64,000 nucleotides of DNA, taken from positions 124,001 through 188,000 of the forward strand of contig DASZRW010000019.1 of NCBI GenBank assembly GCA_035549015.1. Direction: 5' to 3'. Under the pieces are notes generated by a model. It did no database searches, was not told the DNA's origin, and worked only from the letters and a program-made list of their open reading frames with translations. The stretch comes from JAFDZV01 sp035549015 (lineage in GTDB: Bacteria > Bacteroidota > Ignavibacteria > OLB7). How positions within the stretch are numbered: position 1 is the stretch's first letter; each line of letters starts with the position of its first letter. Shown piece after piece: positions 1-9,437 of the stretch. A program made the position numbers and the translations under genes.

Positions 1-1381
1 CGAGCTCCTGATTGCCGGCGACGAATCCGGCAGCGCCCGGAGTGGCTCCGTACGGGCCGTGTGCAAACACATCGGTCCCGTTCGCGCCACCGGCCGCAAC
101 CACTGCGAGTGCCGAGGCCGGAGGGAGTGCCGTGGTCAACGAAACGGCCCCGCCGCCACCGCCGCCACCGGGGCCGGCATCCTGGTTGAAGACCGTGGTG
201 CCGGCATCGGCACCGGCACCGCCGTGTACGTCCACCGTACTCGTGCCATTGAATGCAGCAACGCTCATCACCACGGACCCGCCGGCTCCGCCCCCGCCGC
301 CGCCATCGTACGCCGCATCGGCCGCGTCGGCACCGGCTGCAACGATGCGGCCATTTGTCCCGGTGATGGCTGCGGCCTCGATGGCAATGATGCCGCCGCC
401 GCGCGCGCCGCTGGTTCCCACGTTGTTGTTGTCGTGGCCGGCACCGCCGCCGCCGCCAAGGAAGAGGCGCCTGTTCGGCACGATGGCATAGCCCCCCAGC
501 CCCTGGGCATGGCGATAGTCTCCGGCGTATCGGCCATCCCTGTAGGCATACCCCCCCAGGCCACCCGCGCCGCTGTTGCTCCCTCCTCCTCCGCCGGCAT
601 TGTGATTGCCGCCGCCGCCCCCCGCATTTGCCGCGGCTCCGTGACCGGCGATATTGGGCGGCACGCCGAAGCCGGCAATTCCCTCACCCTTCAGTCCGTA
701 ACGGTCCGGATTCTCCGGTCCCGCAAACGTCGTGTCGTAATAGGGAACAAACCCGGCGGCCTTCACCGTTCCTCCGCGGAACCCCATGCCGGTAACATTC
801 ATGGAGCCGTCGATCCGCACGCTGCCCGTGGCTCGGAGCGCCAGCACACCACCGGTCTCGCCGTTCCACGGCGCGCAGGCAACCACAGCGGAGGAGGGAA
901 TCACCACATCTCCGTATTCCGGAATGCGCACAAGCTGTACGTGGCCCTGAAGCGAATAGGTGTTGCTGAGATAGTGGGTGAGATGGATCGTGTCGCCGGT
1001 GATGAATCCGATACGATTCCATTCGTAGTTGCCGGCATTGTTGTAATCGGCAACGGAACCGTAGGCCGAGGTGCCGGAGGTATCGATCACGGCCCCCTGC
1101 ATCTGGATAATCATCACCAGATCGCCGGCGGCATACCCCTGCACATCACGGACGACGATCGATGCGCAATCACCGAAGGCAAGGACCGGCGTATAGAGAT
1201 TGATGACGCCGCTCTGCAGCCTATCCTGAGCGCGAACCAGCGTACCGGAGAAGAATAGAAGGATGGTGACAAAGGCCACCAGGCGGACGCAACGTACTGC
1301 TACCACGTCTGTTACCGTAGTTGGTTTTGGGTTGCGCGCCGGGTAAGAGAGGCGGGAGGGCTCCGCGGTATTCGCATACAT
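1..1381 (-). CDS. Glycine-rich secreted surface protein (partial, runs off left edge)
   Basis: An open frame of 460 codons starts at an ATG at 1381 and continues past base 1 without a stop, so the C-terminus is missing. After a basic N-terminus of about 36 residues there is a hydrophobic signal-like stretch (RLVAFVTILLFFSGTLVRAQ), with likely cleavage after Ala. The middle holds many short glycine runs (GGGGGN, GGGGGAGH, GGGGGGAGG, GGGGGGGAV) separated by beta-strand-like segments such as GGIIAIEA and GGSVVMSV, a pattern seen in large secreted proteins of Bacteroidota. An internal GTG would give a more usual signal-peptide length. Function unknown; export and surface location are inferred. 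The opposite strand is also open here, but it carries no recognisable protein. Confidence 0.7.
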   Translation of the reverse strand, partial: MYANTAEPSRLSYPARNPKPTTVTDVVAVRCVRLVAFVTILLFFSGTLVRAQDRLQSGVINLYTPVLAFGDCASIVVRDVQGYAAGDLVMIIQMQGAVIDTSGTSAYGSVADYNNAGNYEWNRIGFITGDTIHLTHYLSNTYSLQGHVQLVRIPEYGDVVIPSSAVVACAPWNGETGGVLALRATGSVRIDGSMNVTGMGFRGGTVKAAGFVPYYDTTFAGPENPDRYGLKGEGIAGFGVPPNIAGHGAAANAGGGGGNHNAGGGGGSNSGAGGLGGYAYRDGRYAGDYRHAQGLGGYAIVPNRRLFLGGGGGAGHDNNNVGTSGARGGGIIAIEAAAITGTNGRIVAAGADAADAAYDGGGGGGAGGSVVMSVAAFNGTSTVDVHGGAGADAGTTVFNQDAGPGGGGGGGAVSLTTALPPASALAVVAAGGANGTDVFAHGPYGATPGAAGFVAGNQEL

Positions 1382-1772
1382 GGTATGCAGGAGCGTTCCA
1401 GCCGGGACGATTATAGTGCTTCGGGCGTCAATGATGCAAACGCTCGACACCTGCCCGCAGGTGCCGGCGTTGTGCAGGCGCACATCGGAGCACCGCATGC
1501 TCGTGATATGTGCCGGCGCCACGAATCGTCGCAGAGCCGCAGAGGAGCGCCGGAGTGCATTCTGCCGGAGTGCAGCCGCCGGAGTGCGGCAAACAGAGAT
1601 TCAAGATCCCTGCGCCGAACTGGCGCAGGCAACGGCCCGAGTGGTAGGACCCGGGAGAGCCGGCTACGTCGCAGGCAACGAGGTCGTACGGACAAGGCTC
1701 ACGGTGCAGCACGAGTATCCACGGAGAGGGAGAGCCGATGCCTGCCGGGCAGTTCAACAGCTGCGAGAGCCG
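1382..1772. other. Gene-free interval upstream of the glycine-rich gene and downstream of topA
   Basis: About 390 bases between two minus-strand genes. No frame gives a recognisable protein. It contains a short direct repeat (1549-1588) and a small hairpin GCGCCGAACTGGCGC near 1613. It probably holds the promoter of the glycine-rich gene; no clear promoter motif was seen. Confidence 0.5.
1549..1588. repeat. Three direct copies of GCCGGAGTGCA, period 14-15 bp
   Basis: Copies start at 1549, 1564 and 1578, the third ending in G instead of A. The period of about 14 matches the heptamer-based periods of other intergenic repeats in this window. Confidence 0.7.
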
Positions 1773-4463
1773 CTACTTCTTTTTCTTCGGCGCACTCTTC
1801 GTTGCTGCACGCTTCGTTGTGCCGGCCCCCTTGGCTGCGGAGCTCTTCGTAGTTGCGGCCGCACCGTTGGATGGGGCTGCGCTCTTCTTCGCCGGAGCCT
1901 TTCGAGCAGGCTTCCCCTTCTTCTCCGGCGGGTTCGCGGCACGTTCGGCAATCAGCCTCACCGCATCCTCCAGAGCAATCTCCTCCACGCTCACCCCCTT
2001 CGGCACCGGCGCGTTGATCTCGCCATGCTTCACGTACGGACCGTAGCGTCCCGAGTATGCTTCCACCGGCTCGCCGTCCGAAGGATGCGCCCCGATGATT
2101 CGCACCAACCCTCGCTTCCCGGGTCCGAGCTTCTTCAACTCGAAGAGCTCCAGGGCACGATCCAGCCCAACGGTCAGCACATCGTCCGTGGCTTTCAGTG
2201 AGGCGAACTGGCCGTCGTGCATCACATATGGCCCGAACCGGCCGATCGCCGCCTTCACTTCCTTCCCGGTCTCGGGATGCAGGCCCAGGGTACGCGGAAG
2301 GCCCACGAGCCCGATTGCCTGCTCCAGTGTAATGTTCTCCGGCGTGATCCCCTTCGGCAGCGAGGTCCGCGTTACCTTCACCCCCTTATCCTCGCTCTCG
2401 TCCCCCAGCTGCACATACGGTCCGTACGGACCCACACGGAGATAGATCGGCTCCTCCGTCTCCGGGTGATGGCCCAGCGCCTCCGCCCCTCCAAGCTTCT
2501 GCCGAATGATCTTCTCCGCCTCATCGGACGTGAGATCGGCCGGCGCAACGGACTCCGGGAGCGATGCCTTGATCGTCTCCCCCTCATCCTCCTTCTCGAG
2601 GTAGGCCCCGAACCGTCCCACGCGCACGTCGGCATCCAGATCGTCGAACCGGATGGTGCACGCCTCGCGCGGGTCGATCTTCTCCTCCTGCATCTTCACC
2701 TGCTCCTCCAACCCCGCAGTCCCCAGATAGAACTTGTTGAGGTAGGGAAGCCACTCCGCCTCACCGGCCGCGATATCGTCCAGCGTCTGCTCCATCGACG
2801 CCGTGAACTTGAGATCCACGAGCTGCGGGAAGTGCATCTCCAGCAACGACACAACGGCCATCGCCGTGAACGTAGGGACAAGCTGCTGCCCCTGCTTGCG
2901 CACGTAGCCGCGATCCTGAATCGTGTTGATGATGCTGGCATACGTGCTGGGCCTGCCGATCCCCTCCTTCTCCAGCGCCTGAACAAGCGCTGCCTCGCTG
3001 TAGCGGGCCGGCGGCTTGGTCTCGTGACGCACGGTATCCACGCCGTTGCACTCCAGCTGCTGGCCGCGCGAAAGCTGCGGAAGCGGAGCGTCGCGATCCT
3101 CGATCGCCGCCTCGGGATCGTCCGACCCCTCCACGTACGCGCGGAAGAAGCCGGGGAACTCCACGCGGCGCCCGTTCGCGCGGAACGTTGCATCCCCCGC
3201 CTCGATGGTGGCAGAGACGAACCGCAGGCGGGCCTCCGCCATCTGCGTGGCCATGGTCCGCTTCCAGATCATGTCGTAGAGCGCGGCATCCGCCCCCTCC
3301 AGATTCAGATCTCCCGCAGTCGGCATCAATGTGCCTGCAGGCCTGATCGCCTCGTGCGCCTCCTGCGCTCCCTTCGACTTCGTGGTAAAGCGGCGCGGCG
3401 CCGGGCTCAGATACTGGGAACCGTACTTGGTCTCCACCGCGGCGCGGGCCGCGTCGATCGCCTGTTCCGAGAGGTTCACCGAATCCGTACGCATGTAGGT
3501 GATCAGCCCCTGCTCGTACAGCTTCTGGGCGACGCGCATCGTCTGCTGCGCGCTCAGGCCAAGCTTGCGGTTTGCCTCCTGCTGCAGCGTGGACGTTGTG
3601 AAGGGAGGAGACGGGCGGCGCACCTCCTCCTTCTCGTCAACCTCGGCCACGCGCCACGTCTCGCGCAGCACGCGTTCGCGGAGCTGGACGGCAGCAGCCT
3701 CATCCAGCAGCACGACATCGCGGCCGGCGGCAAGGCGGCCGGTGGCGGCGTCGAAGTCGCGACCGCCGGCGATCTTCTTCCCCCCAACGCCGGTGAGCAC
3801 CGCATCGAACTGCGCGTTGCCGGCAGTTACCGCAAGGTGCGCCTGCAGATCCCAATACGCACCGCTGCGAAACGCACGCCGCTCGCGCTCGCGAATCACC
3901 AGCAGCCGCACCGCCACGGACTGCACGCGGCCGGCCGAGAGGCCGCGCGCCACCTTCTTCCACAGGAGGGGAGAGAGCGTGTACCCATACAGCCGGTCCA
4001 GTATCCGGCGCGTCTCCTGCGCGCGGACGAGACGCTGATCAACCTGGCGGGTATCGCGAAGCGCCTCCAGTATCGCAGCCTTCGTGATCTCGTGAAACAC
4101 CATCCTGGTAACCGGCACCTTCGGCCGAAGAATCTCCAGCAGATGCCATCCGATGGACTCCCCCTCACGGTCTTCGTCGGTCGCGATCACCACCTCCTCG
4201 GCGTCCTTCATCGCGTCGCGCAGCTGCCTGACCACCTTGGCCTTCGCGGCGGGGATCACGTAGTGGGGCTGAAACCCGTTGGTGACGTCCACTCCGAGCC
4301 GGCCCCACTTCTCCTTCTTCACTGCGGCAGGCACGTCGGCAGCCTTCGCAGGAAGATCGCGCACGCTCCCCATCGACGCCTCCACCTGGTAATCAGGTGG
4401 CAGAAACGCCTTGATGGTTCTCGCCTTCGTCGGCGACTCGACAATCACTAGCTTCTTTCCCAT
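1773..4463 (-). CDS. topA: DNA topoisomerase I (type IA)
   Basis: Relaxes negatively supercoiled DNA by single-strand passage. 896 residues. The N-terminal Toprim domain starts VIVESPTKARTI (Glu9) and has the acidic motif ATDEDREGE. The active-site tyrosine lies in YMRTDS (Tyr323, close to E. coli Tyr319). The C-terminus has no zinc-finger cysteines; instead it has at least four G(R/P)(F/Y)G(P/A)Y(V/L) repeats (topoisomerase C-terminal repeat type), then a tail of about 45 residues rich in Lys, Ala and Thr ending KKKK, probably for non-specific DNA contact. It follows the 4522-5298 lipoprotein gene by 58 bases on the same strand and may share its transcript. Identification is firm. Confidence 0.97.
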   Translation of the reverse strand: MGKKLVIVESPTKARTIKAFLPPDYQVEASMGSVRDLPAKAADVPAAVKKEKWGRLGVDVTNGFQPHYVIPAAKAKVVRQLRDAMKDAEEVVIATDEDREGESIGWHLLEILRPKVPVTRMVFHEITKAAILEALRDTRQVDQRLVRAQETRRILDRLYGYTLSPLLWKKVARGLSAGRVQSVAVRLLVIRERERRAFRSGAYWDLQAHLAVTAGNAQFDAVLTGVGGKKIAGGRDFDAATGRLAAGRDVVLLDEAAAVQLRERVLRETWRVAEVDEKEEVRRPSPPFTTSTLQQEANRKLGLSAQQTMRVAQKLYEQGLITYMRTDSVNLSEQAIDAARAAVETKYGSQYLSPAPRRFTTKSKGAQEAHEAIRPAGTLMPTAGDLNLEGADAALYDMIWKRTMATQMAEARLRFVSATIEAGDATFRANGRRVEFPGFFRAYVEGSDDPEAAIEDRDAPLPQLSRGQQLECNGVDTVRHETKPPARYSEAALVQALEKEGIGRPSTYASIINTIQDRGYVRKQGQQLVPTFTAMAVVSLLEMHFPQLVDLKFTASMEQTLDDIAAGEAEWLPYLNKFYLGTAGLEEQVKMQEEKIDPREACTIRFDDLDADVRVGRFGAYLEKEDEGETIKASLPESVAPADLTSDEAEKIIRQKLGGAEALGHHPETEEPIYLRVGPYGPYVQLGDESEDKGVKVTRTSLPKGITPENITLEQAIGLVGLPRTLGLHPETGKEVKAAIGRFGPYVMHDGQFASLKATDDVLTVGLDRALELFELKKLGPGKRGLVRIIGAHPSDGEPVEAYSGRYGPYVKHGEINAPVPKGVSVEEIALEDAVRLIAERAANPPEKKGKPARKAPAKKSAAPSNGAAATTKSSAAKGAGTTKRAATKSAPKKKK

Positions 4464-4521
4464 TCGTGCTCGTTATGATCTCAGTAGCTGAAGATTTCTC
4501 GTTCGGTTCCGGAATCGGCCT

Positions 4522-5298
4522 CTACAGTGCGAAGCGAAGCCCCAGCAACACCGCCCACGCGGTTGTGCCGGGATCGAGCCCCGGCGTCACGAAGCATGCA
4601 ACTTCCGCCGCCGCCGCTGTGCCCCGGCTGAAGCCGACAAGGGCTCCGTACCCCATCCGCGTTCCCGCGAAACTCCCGACGGTCCTGTCCGGAAGCGAAT
4701 CGCTCACGATGCCGTAGGTGAAGTCTCCGCGAAACAGTGTGCAGCGAAGCCCCCCATACAACGACCGCACCCCCTCGCGCTCTGCGGAGTCCGCCGGGTT
4801 CAGCACGAAGGAGTAGATCGCTGCGGAACTTCCTCCTGCAGTCCAGCCGTATCCGCGATCCGCGGAGTTATCCGTCGCGAACACATTCGTTGCCCCGTAC
4901 AGCCAACCGCCAACCGAGAGTGCCACCCGGCTGCGCGAGCGCCGCTCGGTCAGCATGATCTTCGCACCGGCCCTGATACCGGCGTCGAATGCCTGGAACC
5001 CGGTGGCCGGAGCGGCAATCGGAGCCGATGTCCAGACTGCGGCGCCGGCATCCACATGTTCCCCCAGGCCCAGCCGCCCTCCCCCCTGAATCGCCGGCAT
5101 GAACGAGCCGGCGAGATGGCGCGACGAATCATGATACAGACCCACCAGATCGGCGCCGCTGGCCAGGCCGCCATACCAGACAACCCGGCCGGCCGGAACG
5201 GTTTCGGCATCCTGCAGTTCGAGCAGGCTCACCGATGAGCAGCCCATTAAGATAATCGCAAGGAGGAATTCCAGCGGTACGGCAATCCGGATATTCAT
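4522..5298 (-). CDS. Predicted outer-membrane lipoprotein, beta-barrel-like
   Basis: 258 residues. The N-terminus is a lipoprotein signal with lipobox ILMGC (Cys20). The rest alternates short hydrophobic strands with Gly/Asn turns and ends in an aromatic strand (VLLGLRFAL), which suggests a small outer-membrane barrel or surface lipoprotein. No family was recognised. It lies 25 bases downstream of the GH57 gene and upstream of topA on the same strand, so it may be in their operon, but this gives no clue to function. Confidence 0.7.
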   Translation of the reverse strand: MNIRIAVPLEFLLAIILMGCSSVSLLELQDAETVPAGRVVWYGGLASGADLVGLYHDSSRHLAGSFMPAIQGGGRLGLGEHVDAGAAVWTSAPIAAPATGFQAFDAGIRAGAKIMLTERRSRSRVALSVGGWLYGATNVFATDNSADRGYGWTAGGSSAAIYSFVLNPADSAEREGVRSLYGGLRCTLFRGDFTYGIVSDSLPDRTVGSFAGTRMGYGALVGFSRGTAAAAEVACFVTPGLDPGTTAWAVLLGLRFAL

Positions 5299-5323
5299 CC
5301 TCTTTCCTCGATTCTGAGTGGAA

Positions 5324-7063
5324 TCAGACGTTCACGCGTTCGCTCCGGCCGGCCGGGAGAACCGGATGCTCCATGAAATGCTCCAACGAGAGGTTCGGGA
5401 AGATCCGGTTATCCGATTCCAGCGTCGCCAGATCCTCCGCCGCCTCCGCCGCCAACGCCTCTCCGCGCCGAAGCGCATCCACATACCCTGCCAGCCGCAT
5501 CGCGTTGTTGTAGTGGCCGAGCAACCGCTCGCGCGCATATTCCGCCGCGGACGCCGTGGTAATCAGGAACTGCCAGTCCGAAGCCTCCAGCAGCAGAAGC
5601 TCGCGCGCCATCTGCCGCAGAATGCGTTCCTCCTCCGGAAGCCCTGCCATACCGGCCAGCAACACCGAGAGGCGATCCTCCGCCTCGTAGATCATGGGCC
5701 AGGTCCATGCCGTTTCGGCGTTCAGCCAGACTGCATGGCCGCCCCCCTCCCCCCAGGAGCCCTCGGGGATCTGAATCACCAGGCCCGGATCGCGGGCATC
5801 CAGCTCGTCCGGCGCGGTGCGAACCCGGACGCTGCTCCCCCGTGCAAACCGCCGCAGCACCTGCCCCAGGAAGCGCGGCCCTTCAAACCACCAGTGTCCG
5901 AACAACTCCGTATCGAACGGGGCGGTGACAACGCCCTCGCGTCCGGTAGCCTGCCTGAAGTCCGCCAGCGCACGTTCCACGATCGAGGCGAAATGCTCCG
6001 CCTGCGCCGCAATGCGGGCGGCAGTCTTCTCCGGACGATAGATCGTCTTCAGTGCAAGATCGATCTGCGAGTCCGTTACCCGCCAGTAGCGGTGGCCGCT
6101 GTTGTGGTGTTTCTTGTGAAACTCCAGATAGTCCGGATCGCCGGGATACCCGTACACGCCGCTCCAGACGCGAAGCGTGGTCTCGGCATCGCGCGTGAAG
6201 ACCGCCATCATCCCGGCATCGGGCTCGGCGGCCGACGCCACGCGATACACGTCGTACACCGATCGCGAATCGTCCAGCGGAAGGATTCCCCCCTCCTGCG
6301 CCATGCGCCGCACTGCATCGAAACGTCCGGCGTAGACCCCGAGCGGCTTGCCGCCGCGTGTGAGATGGCTGTCCACAACCGTGTACTCGAGCCCATGGGC
6401 TGCGATCAACTGCTCCACGCCCCGGCGCATTCCCTGCTGTGCATGATCGGTGGGAACCGGCGACTGCCAGTAGCCGCCGGGCCGGTACGCGCATTCGGGC
6501 ATCCAGATGCCTCGCGCAGCGGCGCCGAAGCGATGCATGTGGCTTTCCGCCGCGACGCCGATCTGGGCATCGATATTCCGGTCGTGCCCCAGCAACGGGA
6601 AATAGCCGTGGGTTGCACCGCAGGTCTGGAGTGCGATCGCTCCATCGCGCATCAACTGTCCGAACGCGCCGCAGAGATCGGCTCCGTAGCGCTCGTTGAA
6701 GTCACGCTTCCGATCGCCGTACCAGTCGCGCCAGAAGTCCGCCATCGGCACATAGTGCCGTTCCTGCCGCCGCTCCAGGAAGTATGCCCGGTCATCGATC
6801 GCCGAGGCGATCTTCTCATCCAGATAGGCGTTGAAGATGCCGGCGAACTCCGGGTCCGCCAACTGCTCGGCCACCACCGGAGAGAGGGAGATCGTGATAT
6901 TCGGAACGATTCCCTCCTCCATCAACTCCCGGCATTCGTTGAGGATCGGGATGTAGCACTCGGCCGCCGCCTCGCAAAGCCAGTCGGAGCCGTGCGGCCA
7001 CTTGCCGTGACGCAGCACGTACGGCAGATGTGTGTGAAAGATCAGAACCAGCGAGCCGTCCAT
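5324..7063 (-). CDS. Glycoside hydrolase family 57, 1,4-alpha-glucan branching enzyme-like
   Basis: Probably forms alpha-1,6 branches in glycogen. 579 residues, the usual length of GH57 branching enzymes. It begins with the family motif FHTHLPYV. The predicted nucleophile is Glu190 in GIWMPECAY and the predicted acid/base is Asp384 in APFDTELFGHWW; both positions are close to those of characterised archaeal GH57 branching enzymes. The C-terminal part looks like the DUF1957/all-helical domain of this subfamily. It starts 16 bases after the DUF3467 gene and is likely co-transcribed with it. Alpha-amylase or 4-alpha-glucanotransferase activity is possible within GH57, but the motifs favour branching. 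Confidence 0.88.
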   Translation of the reverse strand: MDGSLVLIFHTHLPYVLRHGKWPHGSDWLCEAAAECYIPILNECRELMEEGIVPNITISLSPVVAEQLADPEFAGIFNAYLDEKIASAIDDRAYFLERRQERHYVPMADFWRDWYGDRKRDFNERYGADLCGAFGQLMRDGAIALQTCGATHGYFPLLGHDRNIDAQIGVAAESHMHRFGAAARGIWMPECAYRPGGYWQSPVPTDHAQQGMRRGVEQLIAAHGLEYTVVDSHLTRGGKPLGVYAGRFDAVRRMAQEGGILPLDDSRSVYDVYRVASAAEPDAGMMAVFTRDAETTLRVWSGVYGYPGDPDYLEFHKKHHNSGHRYWRVTDSQIDLALKTIYRPEKTAARIAAQAEHFASIVERALADFRQATGREGVVTAPFDTELFGHWWFEGPRFLGQVLRRFARGSSVRVRTAPDELDARDPGLVIQIPEGSWGEGGGHAVWLNAETAWTWPMIYEAEDRLSVLLAGMAGLPEEERILRQMARELLLLEASDWQFLITTASAAEYARERLLGHYNNAMRLAGYVDALRRGEALAAEAAEDLATLESDNRIFPNLSLEHFMEHPVLPAGRSERVNV

Positions 7064-7079
7064 GATGTCGCCGCATGCC

Positions 7080-7412
7080 TCAATGGAATTGTTCGCCGCT
7101 CTCGGGCATCTGGAAGCCGAACGAACCGCCCGTGTTCATCGGGATCTCGCCGTACTGCATCTCGAACTTGGCAATGTTGTCCTGGAGCGCATTCAGGAGA
7201 AGCCGCGCGTGCTGGGGCGTCATCACGATGCGTGCATGCACGCGGGCGCGCGGCACGCCGGGGAGAAGGCGCGTGAAGTCTATAACGAATTCGGCGGGCG
7301 AATGGCTGATGATTGCGAGGTTGGAATAGATCCCCTCCGCCTCCTTCTCGCCAAGCTCGATATTTATCTGATGCCCACCCTGCTCGTCGTCCATACCGCT
7401 GTTGTTGCTCAT
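7080..7412 (-). CDS. DUF3467 family protein
   Basis: 110 residues, cytoplasmic, no signal or membrane segment. The pattern INIELGEKEAEGIYSN followed by HSPAEFVIDF and MTPQHARLLLNAL is characteristic of DUF3467, a small conserved family common in Bacteroidota and Chlorobi. Function is unknown. It is the first gene of a minus-strand run leading to the GH57 enzyme, the lipoprotein and topA. Confidence 0.9.
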   Translation of the reverse strand: MSNNSGMDDEQGGHQINIELGEKEAEGIYSNLAIISHSPAEFVIDFTRLLPGVPRARVHARIVMTPQHARLLLNALQDNIAKFEMQYGEIPMNTGGSFGFQMPESGEQFH

Positions 7413-7562
7413 GGCTGTATTCTCTTCCTCTGCATGTGAGGTTGTTTGATCACGCCAACCGGACGCCTATCGCCCGGGGCACGAAACGGGACGAGAGACC
7501 AGCACATGGCCGATCTCCCGTCAACATTGTATTCGGCGGCCTCCACGGCCCCTTCAGGATTC

Positions 7563-7632
7563 GCTCCCGGCGTGCCGCTCCCGGCGCGTTGCTTTGGGCG
7601 CGTCGCTTCCGGCGCGTCGCTTCCGGCGTGCC
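7563..7632. repeat. Five tandem copies of a 14-bp unit next to a stop codon
   Basis: Five contiguous units at 7563, 7577, 7591, 7605 and 7619, such as GCTCCCGGCGTGCC and GCTTCCGGCGCGTC, differing at a few positions. The array ends two bases before the stop codon of the TPR gene (7635), so it forms the start of that gene's 3' flank. The 14-bp period is two heptamers. Confidence 0.9.
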
Positions 7633-7634
7633 GC

Positions 7635-9104
7635 CTACTTCCGAAGGTCCTCCGAGCGCTTCATCGCCTCTTCGGACTTCTTGGTATCTCCCTTGATCAC
7701 GTACAGGCGGCTCATTGCCTGCCAGTAATAGGGATCGCTCGCAACATCCGACTTGTCCTTCAGCCTCTCCAGATCGCCGAGTGCGGACTCGAACTTGCTC
7801 TTCTCGCCGAGCACGAGATAGAGGTTCGCCAGCTCGCTCAGCACAACGTAGTCCGAGCCGCCGTTGTCGGCACGAAGCTGTTCGAAGTTCTTCGCGGACT
7901 CGCGGAGCTTGCCGGTGATGGCGTCCAGCTGCGCCTTGGAGGGCTTGTCGCCGGCGGCCTTCTGAAGGTCGGCGCCCCAGTTCTTGTAGGCAGCGCCGAG
8001 ATTGAAGAGCGCCGTGCTGTGCTTGTCGTCGCCGCTCCTGGTAAGCGCCAGCACCTTGTTGAAGTTCTGGATGGCCCCCTCGTAATCCTTCATGTTCACG
8101 AGGAGCGTGCCGTAATTGATATAGAGCGATGGCTCGTTCGGGTTCTGCCTGATGCTCGCCTCGAACGAACGCTTCGCCTCGTCCGTGCGCCCGGTGCGGC
8201 CGTAGATATCGGCGATCACCTGCCCAACCTTCTCCTGCGACGGGTCCAGACGCTGCACGAACTGAAGATACTTCAACGCCTCGTCGTACCGGCTCCGGTC
8301 CTTCTCGCCCGCGTAGTAGCTGTCCACGCCGAGCGTATAGTACGGGCCGCTGCGCAACTCCGTCGGCACCTCACGAATCAGGTCCGGCACGGAGGTGCCG
8401 TTGTAGTAGCGCCAGCCGATCACCTTGCCGGAGCCGTCGTAGTAGACATAGAGCTCGTTGTCGCGATAGAAGCCGTAGCCGCCGGTGCTGTCCGAGAGGG
8501 ACTTGAACGGCTTCCCCATCTTCCCCTCCACCTGCGAACGGGACATTCCGAGCGAGAGGCCGGCCGCGACGCCGCGCTGTGCGTCCTGATCGACAACGCT
8601 GATATAGTCCCTGTTGGCCTTCGTCTCCAGGTCCTCGTTCTTCATGTCGCGATATACCGCGGCGCGAAGGAAGAGATTGTCCGCGGCATCCGGACGTATG
8701 GCCTGGGCGGCATCGAGCTTCGTAAGGGCCGCCTGGTATTCATGCGCGTTGAGCTTGTTGAGCGCCGCGTTGTAGGCATCCTGCCAGGCGTTGTAGCGGT
8801 TGGCATAGACCGTCTCCTTCTCCGCCGGCTTCAGCGCCGGATCCGTGGCCGCCAGCGCCTTGTCGTAGGCGTCCACCATCTCCTTCCCCTTCTCCTCGTT
8901 CTTGTAGATCTCGCCGAGCATGAACCATGCCTGGCCGTTCTGCGGACGGGCTGCGACCTCCTTCTTCAACGAAGCCTCGGCCTTCGCATAGTCCTTCTGC
9001 TGTAGCGCAACCTTTGCGGTCGTCATCTCTGTGGAGGCACATTCAAAGCCGCTCAACGCCATGAAGACTGTTGCGGCAAAGAGAGCAACAAGCGTGATTC
9101 TCAT
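7635..9104 (-). CDS. TPR-repeat exported protein
   Basis: 489 residues from the ATG at 9104; an in-frame upstream start would put 22 extra residues before an obvious signal (MRITLVALFAATVFMALSG), so the internal ATG is preferred; GGAG lies 12 bases upstream. A cysteine follows the signal, but the lipobox is poor (GFEC). Tetratricopeptide-like repeats occupy about residues 25-150 and 250-480 (for example SLYINYGTLLVNMKDYEGAI). Between them is a segment like SmpA/BamE small domains (GMSRSQVEGKMGKP, then YVYYDGSGKVIGWRYYN). A periplasmic or membrane-anchored scaffold is likely; partners are unknown. Confidence 0.82.
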   Translation of the reverse strand: MRITLVALFAATVFMALSGFECASTEMTTAKVALQQKDYAKAEASLKKEVAARPQNGQAWFMLGEIYKNEEKGKEMVDAYDKALAATDPALKPAEKETVYANRYNAWQDAYNAALNKLNAHEYQAALTKLDAAQAIRPDAADNLFLRAAVYRDMKNEDLETKANRDYISVVDQDAQRGVAAGLSLGMSRSQVEGKMGKPFKSLSDSTGGYGFYRDNELYVYYDGSGKVIGWRYYNGTSVPDLIREVPTELRSGPYYTLGVDSYYAGEKDRSRYDEALKYLQFVQRLDPSQEKVGQVIADIYGRTGRTDEAKRSFEASIRQNPNEPSLYINYGTLLVNMKDYEGAIQNFNKVLALTRSGDDKHSTALFNLGAAYKNWGADLQKAAGDKPSKAQLDAITGKLRESAKNFEQLRADNGGSDYVVLSELANLYLVLGEKSKFESALGDLERLKDKSDVASDPYYWQAMSRLYVIKGDTKKSEEAMKRSEDLRK

Positions 9105-9437
9105 TGTCGGGACTGCTCCGATATGTATCGATTTCGGTGTGAACAGTGGCGCAGGGACGCCACGAGTCAATCTACCCAGGTTGGGGACTTTTGATACATG
9201 GAAAGGGTAGGAACCTACGTAAAAGCCGCGCCTTGCACAACATGGCCCCAGGCGTTGACGATTGGTAACAGAGCGGCGCGCAGGGCCGGAATGGGCGTAA
9301 CCATGCGGGAAAGCGGCCGGCCGGCTGCGGAAGCCAGCCGAACGCGGCTCCGCGCGGGCTCTCTTTCGTTACCTCTCAATCGACGTCCGTTTCGTAGTTT
9401 AGCCGGACTTCAGTCTAACGTTAACGCAGCCGATCCC
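9105..9437. other. Divergent intergenic region, TPR gene / transketolase
   Basis: About 330 bases separate the minus-strand TPR gene from the plus-strand transketolase gene, so both promoters should lie here. The plus-strand frame stays open through this region, but its translation (Arg/Ala-rich, no homology seen) does not look like an N-terminal extension of transketolase. No convincing promoter or RNA motif was seen. Confidence 0.5.

Noticed and set aside
59..1258. 399-residue plus-strand frame at the left edge
   Set aside because: Low-complexity Gly/Arg/His translation; the minus strand gives a clear signal peptide and Gly-rich secreted protein.
1382..1772. tRNA or other structured RNA gene
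   Set aside because: No T-loop consensus or cloverleaf could be formed here or in the other intergenic regions that were read for tRNAs.
2217..4451. 744-residue plus-strand open frame antisense to topA
   Set aside because: Arg/His/Leu-rich with no motifs; caused by high GC on the strand opposite a well-supported topA.
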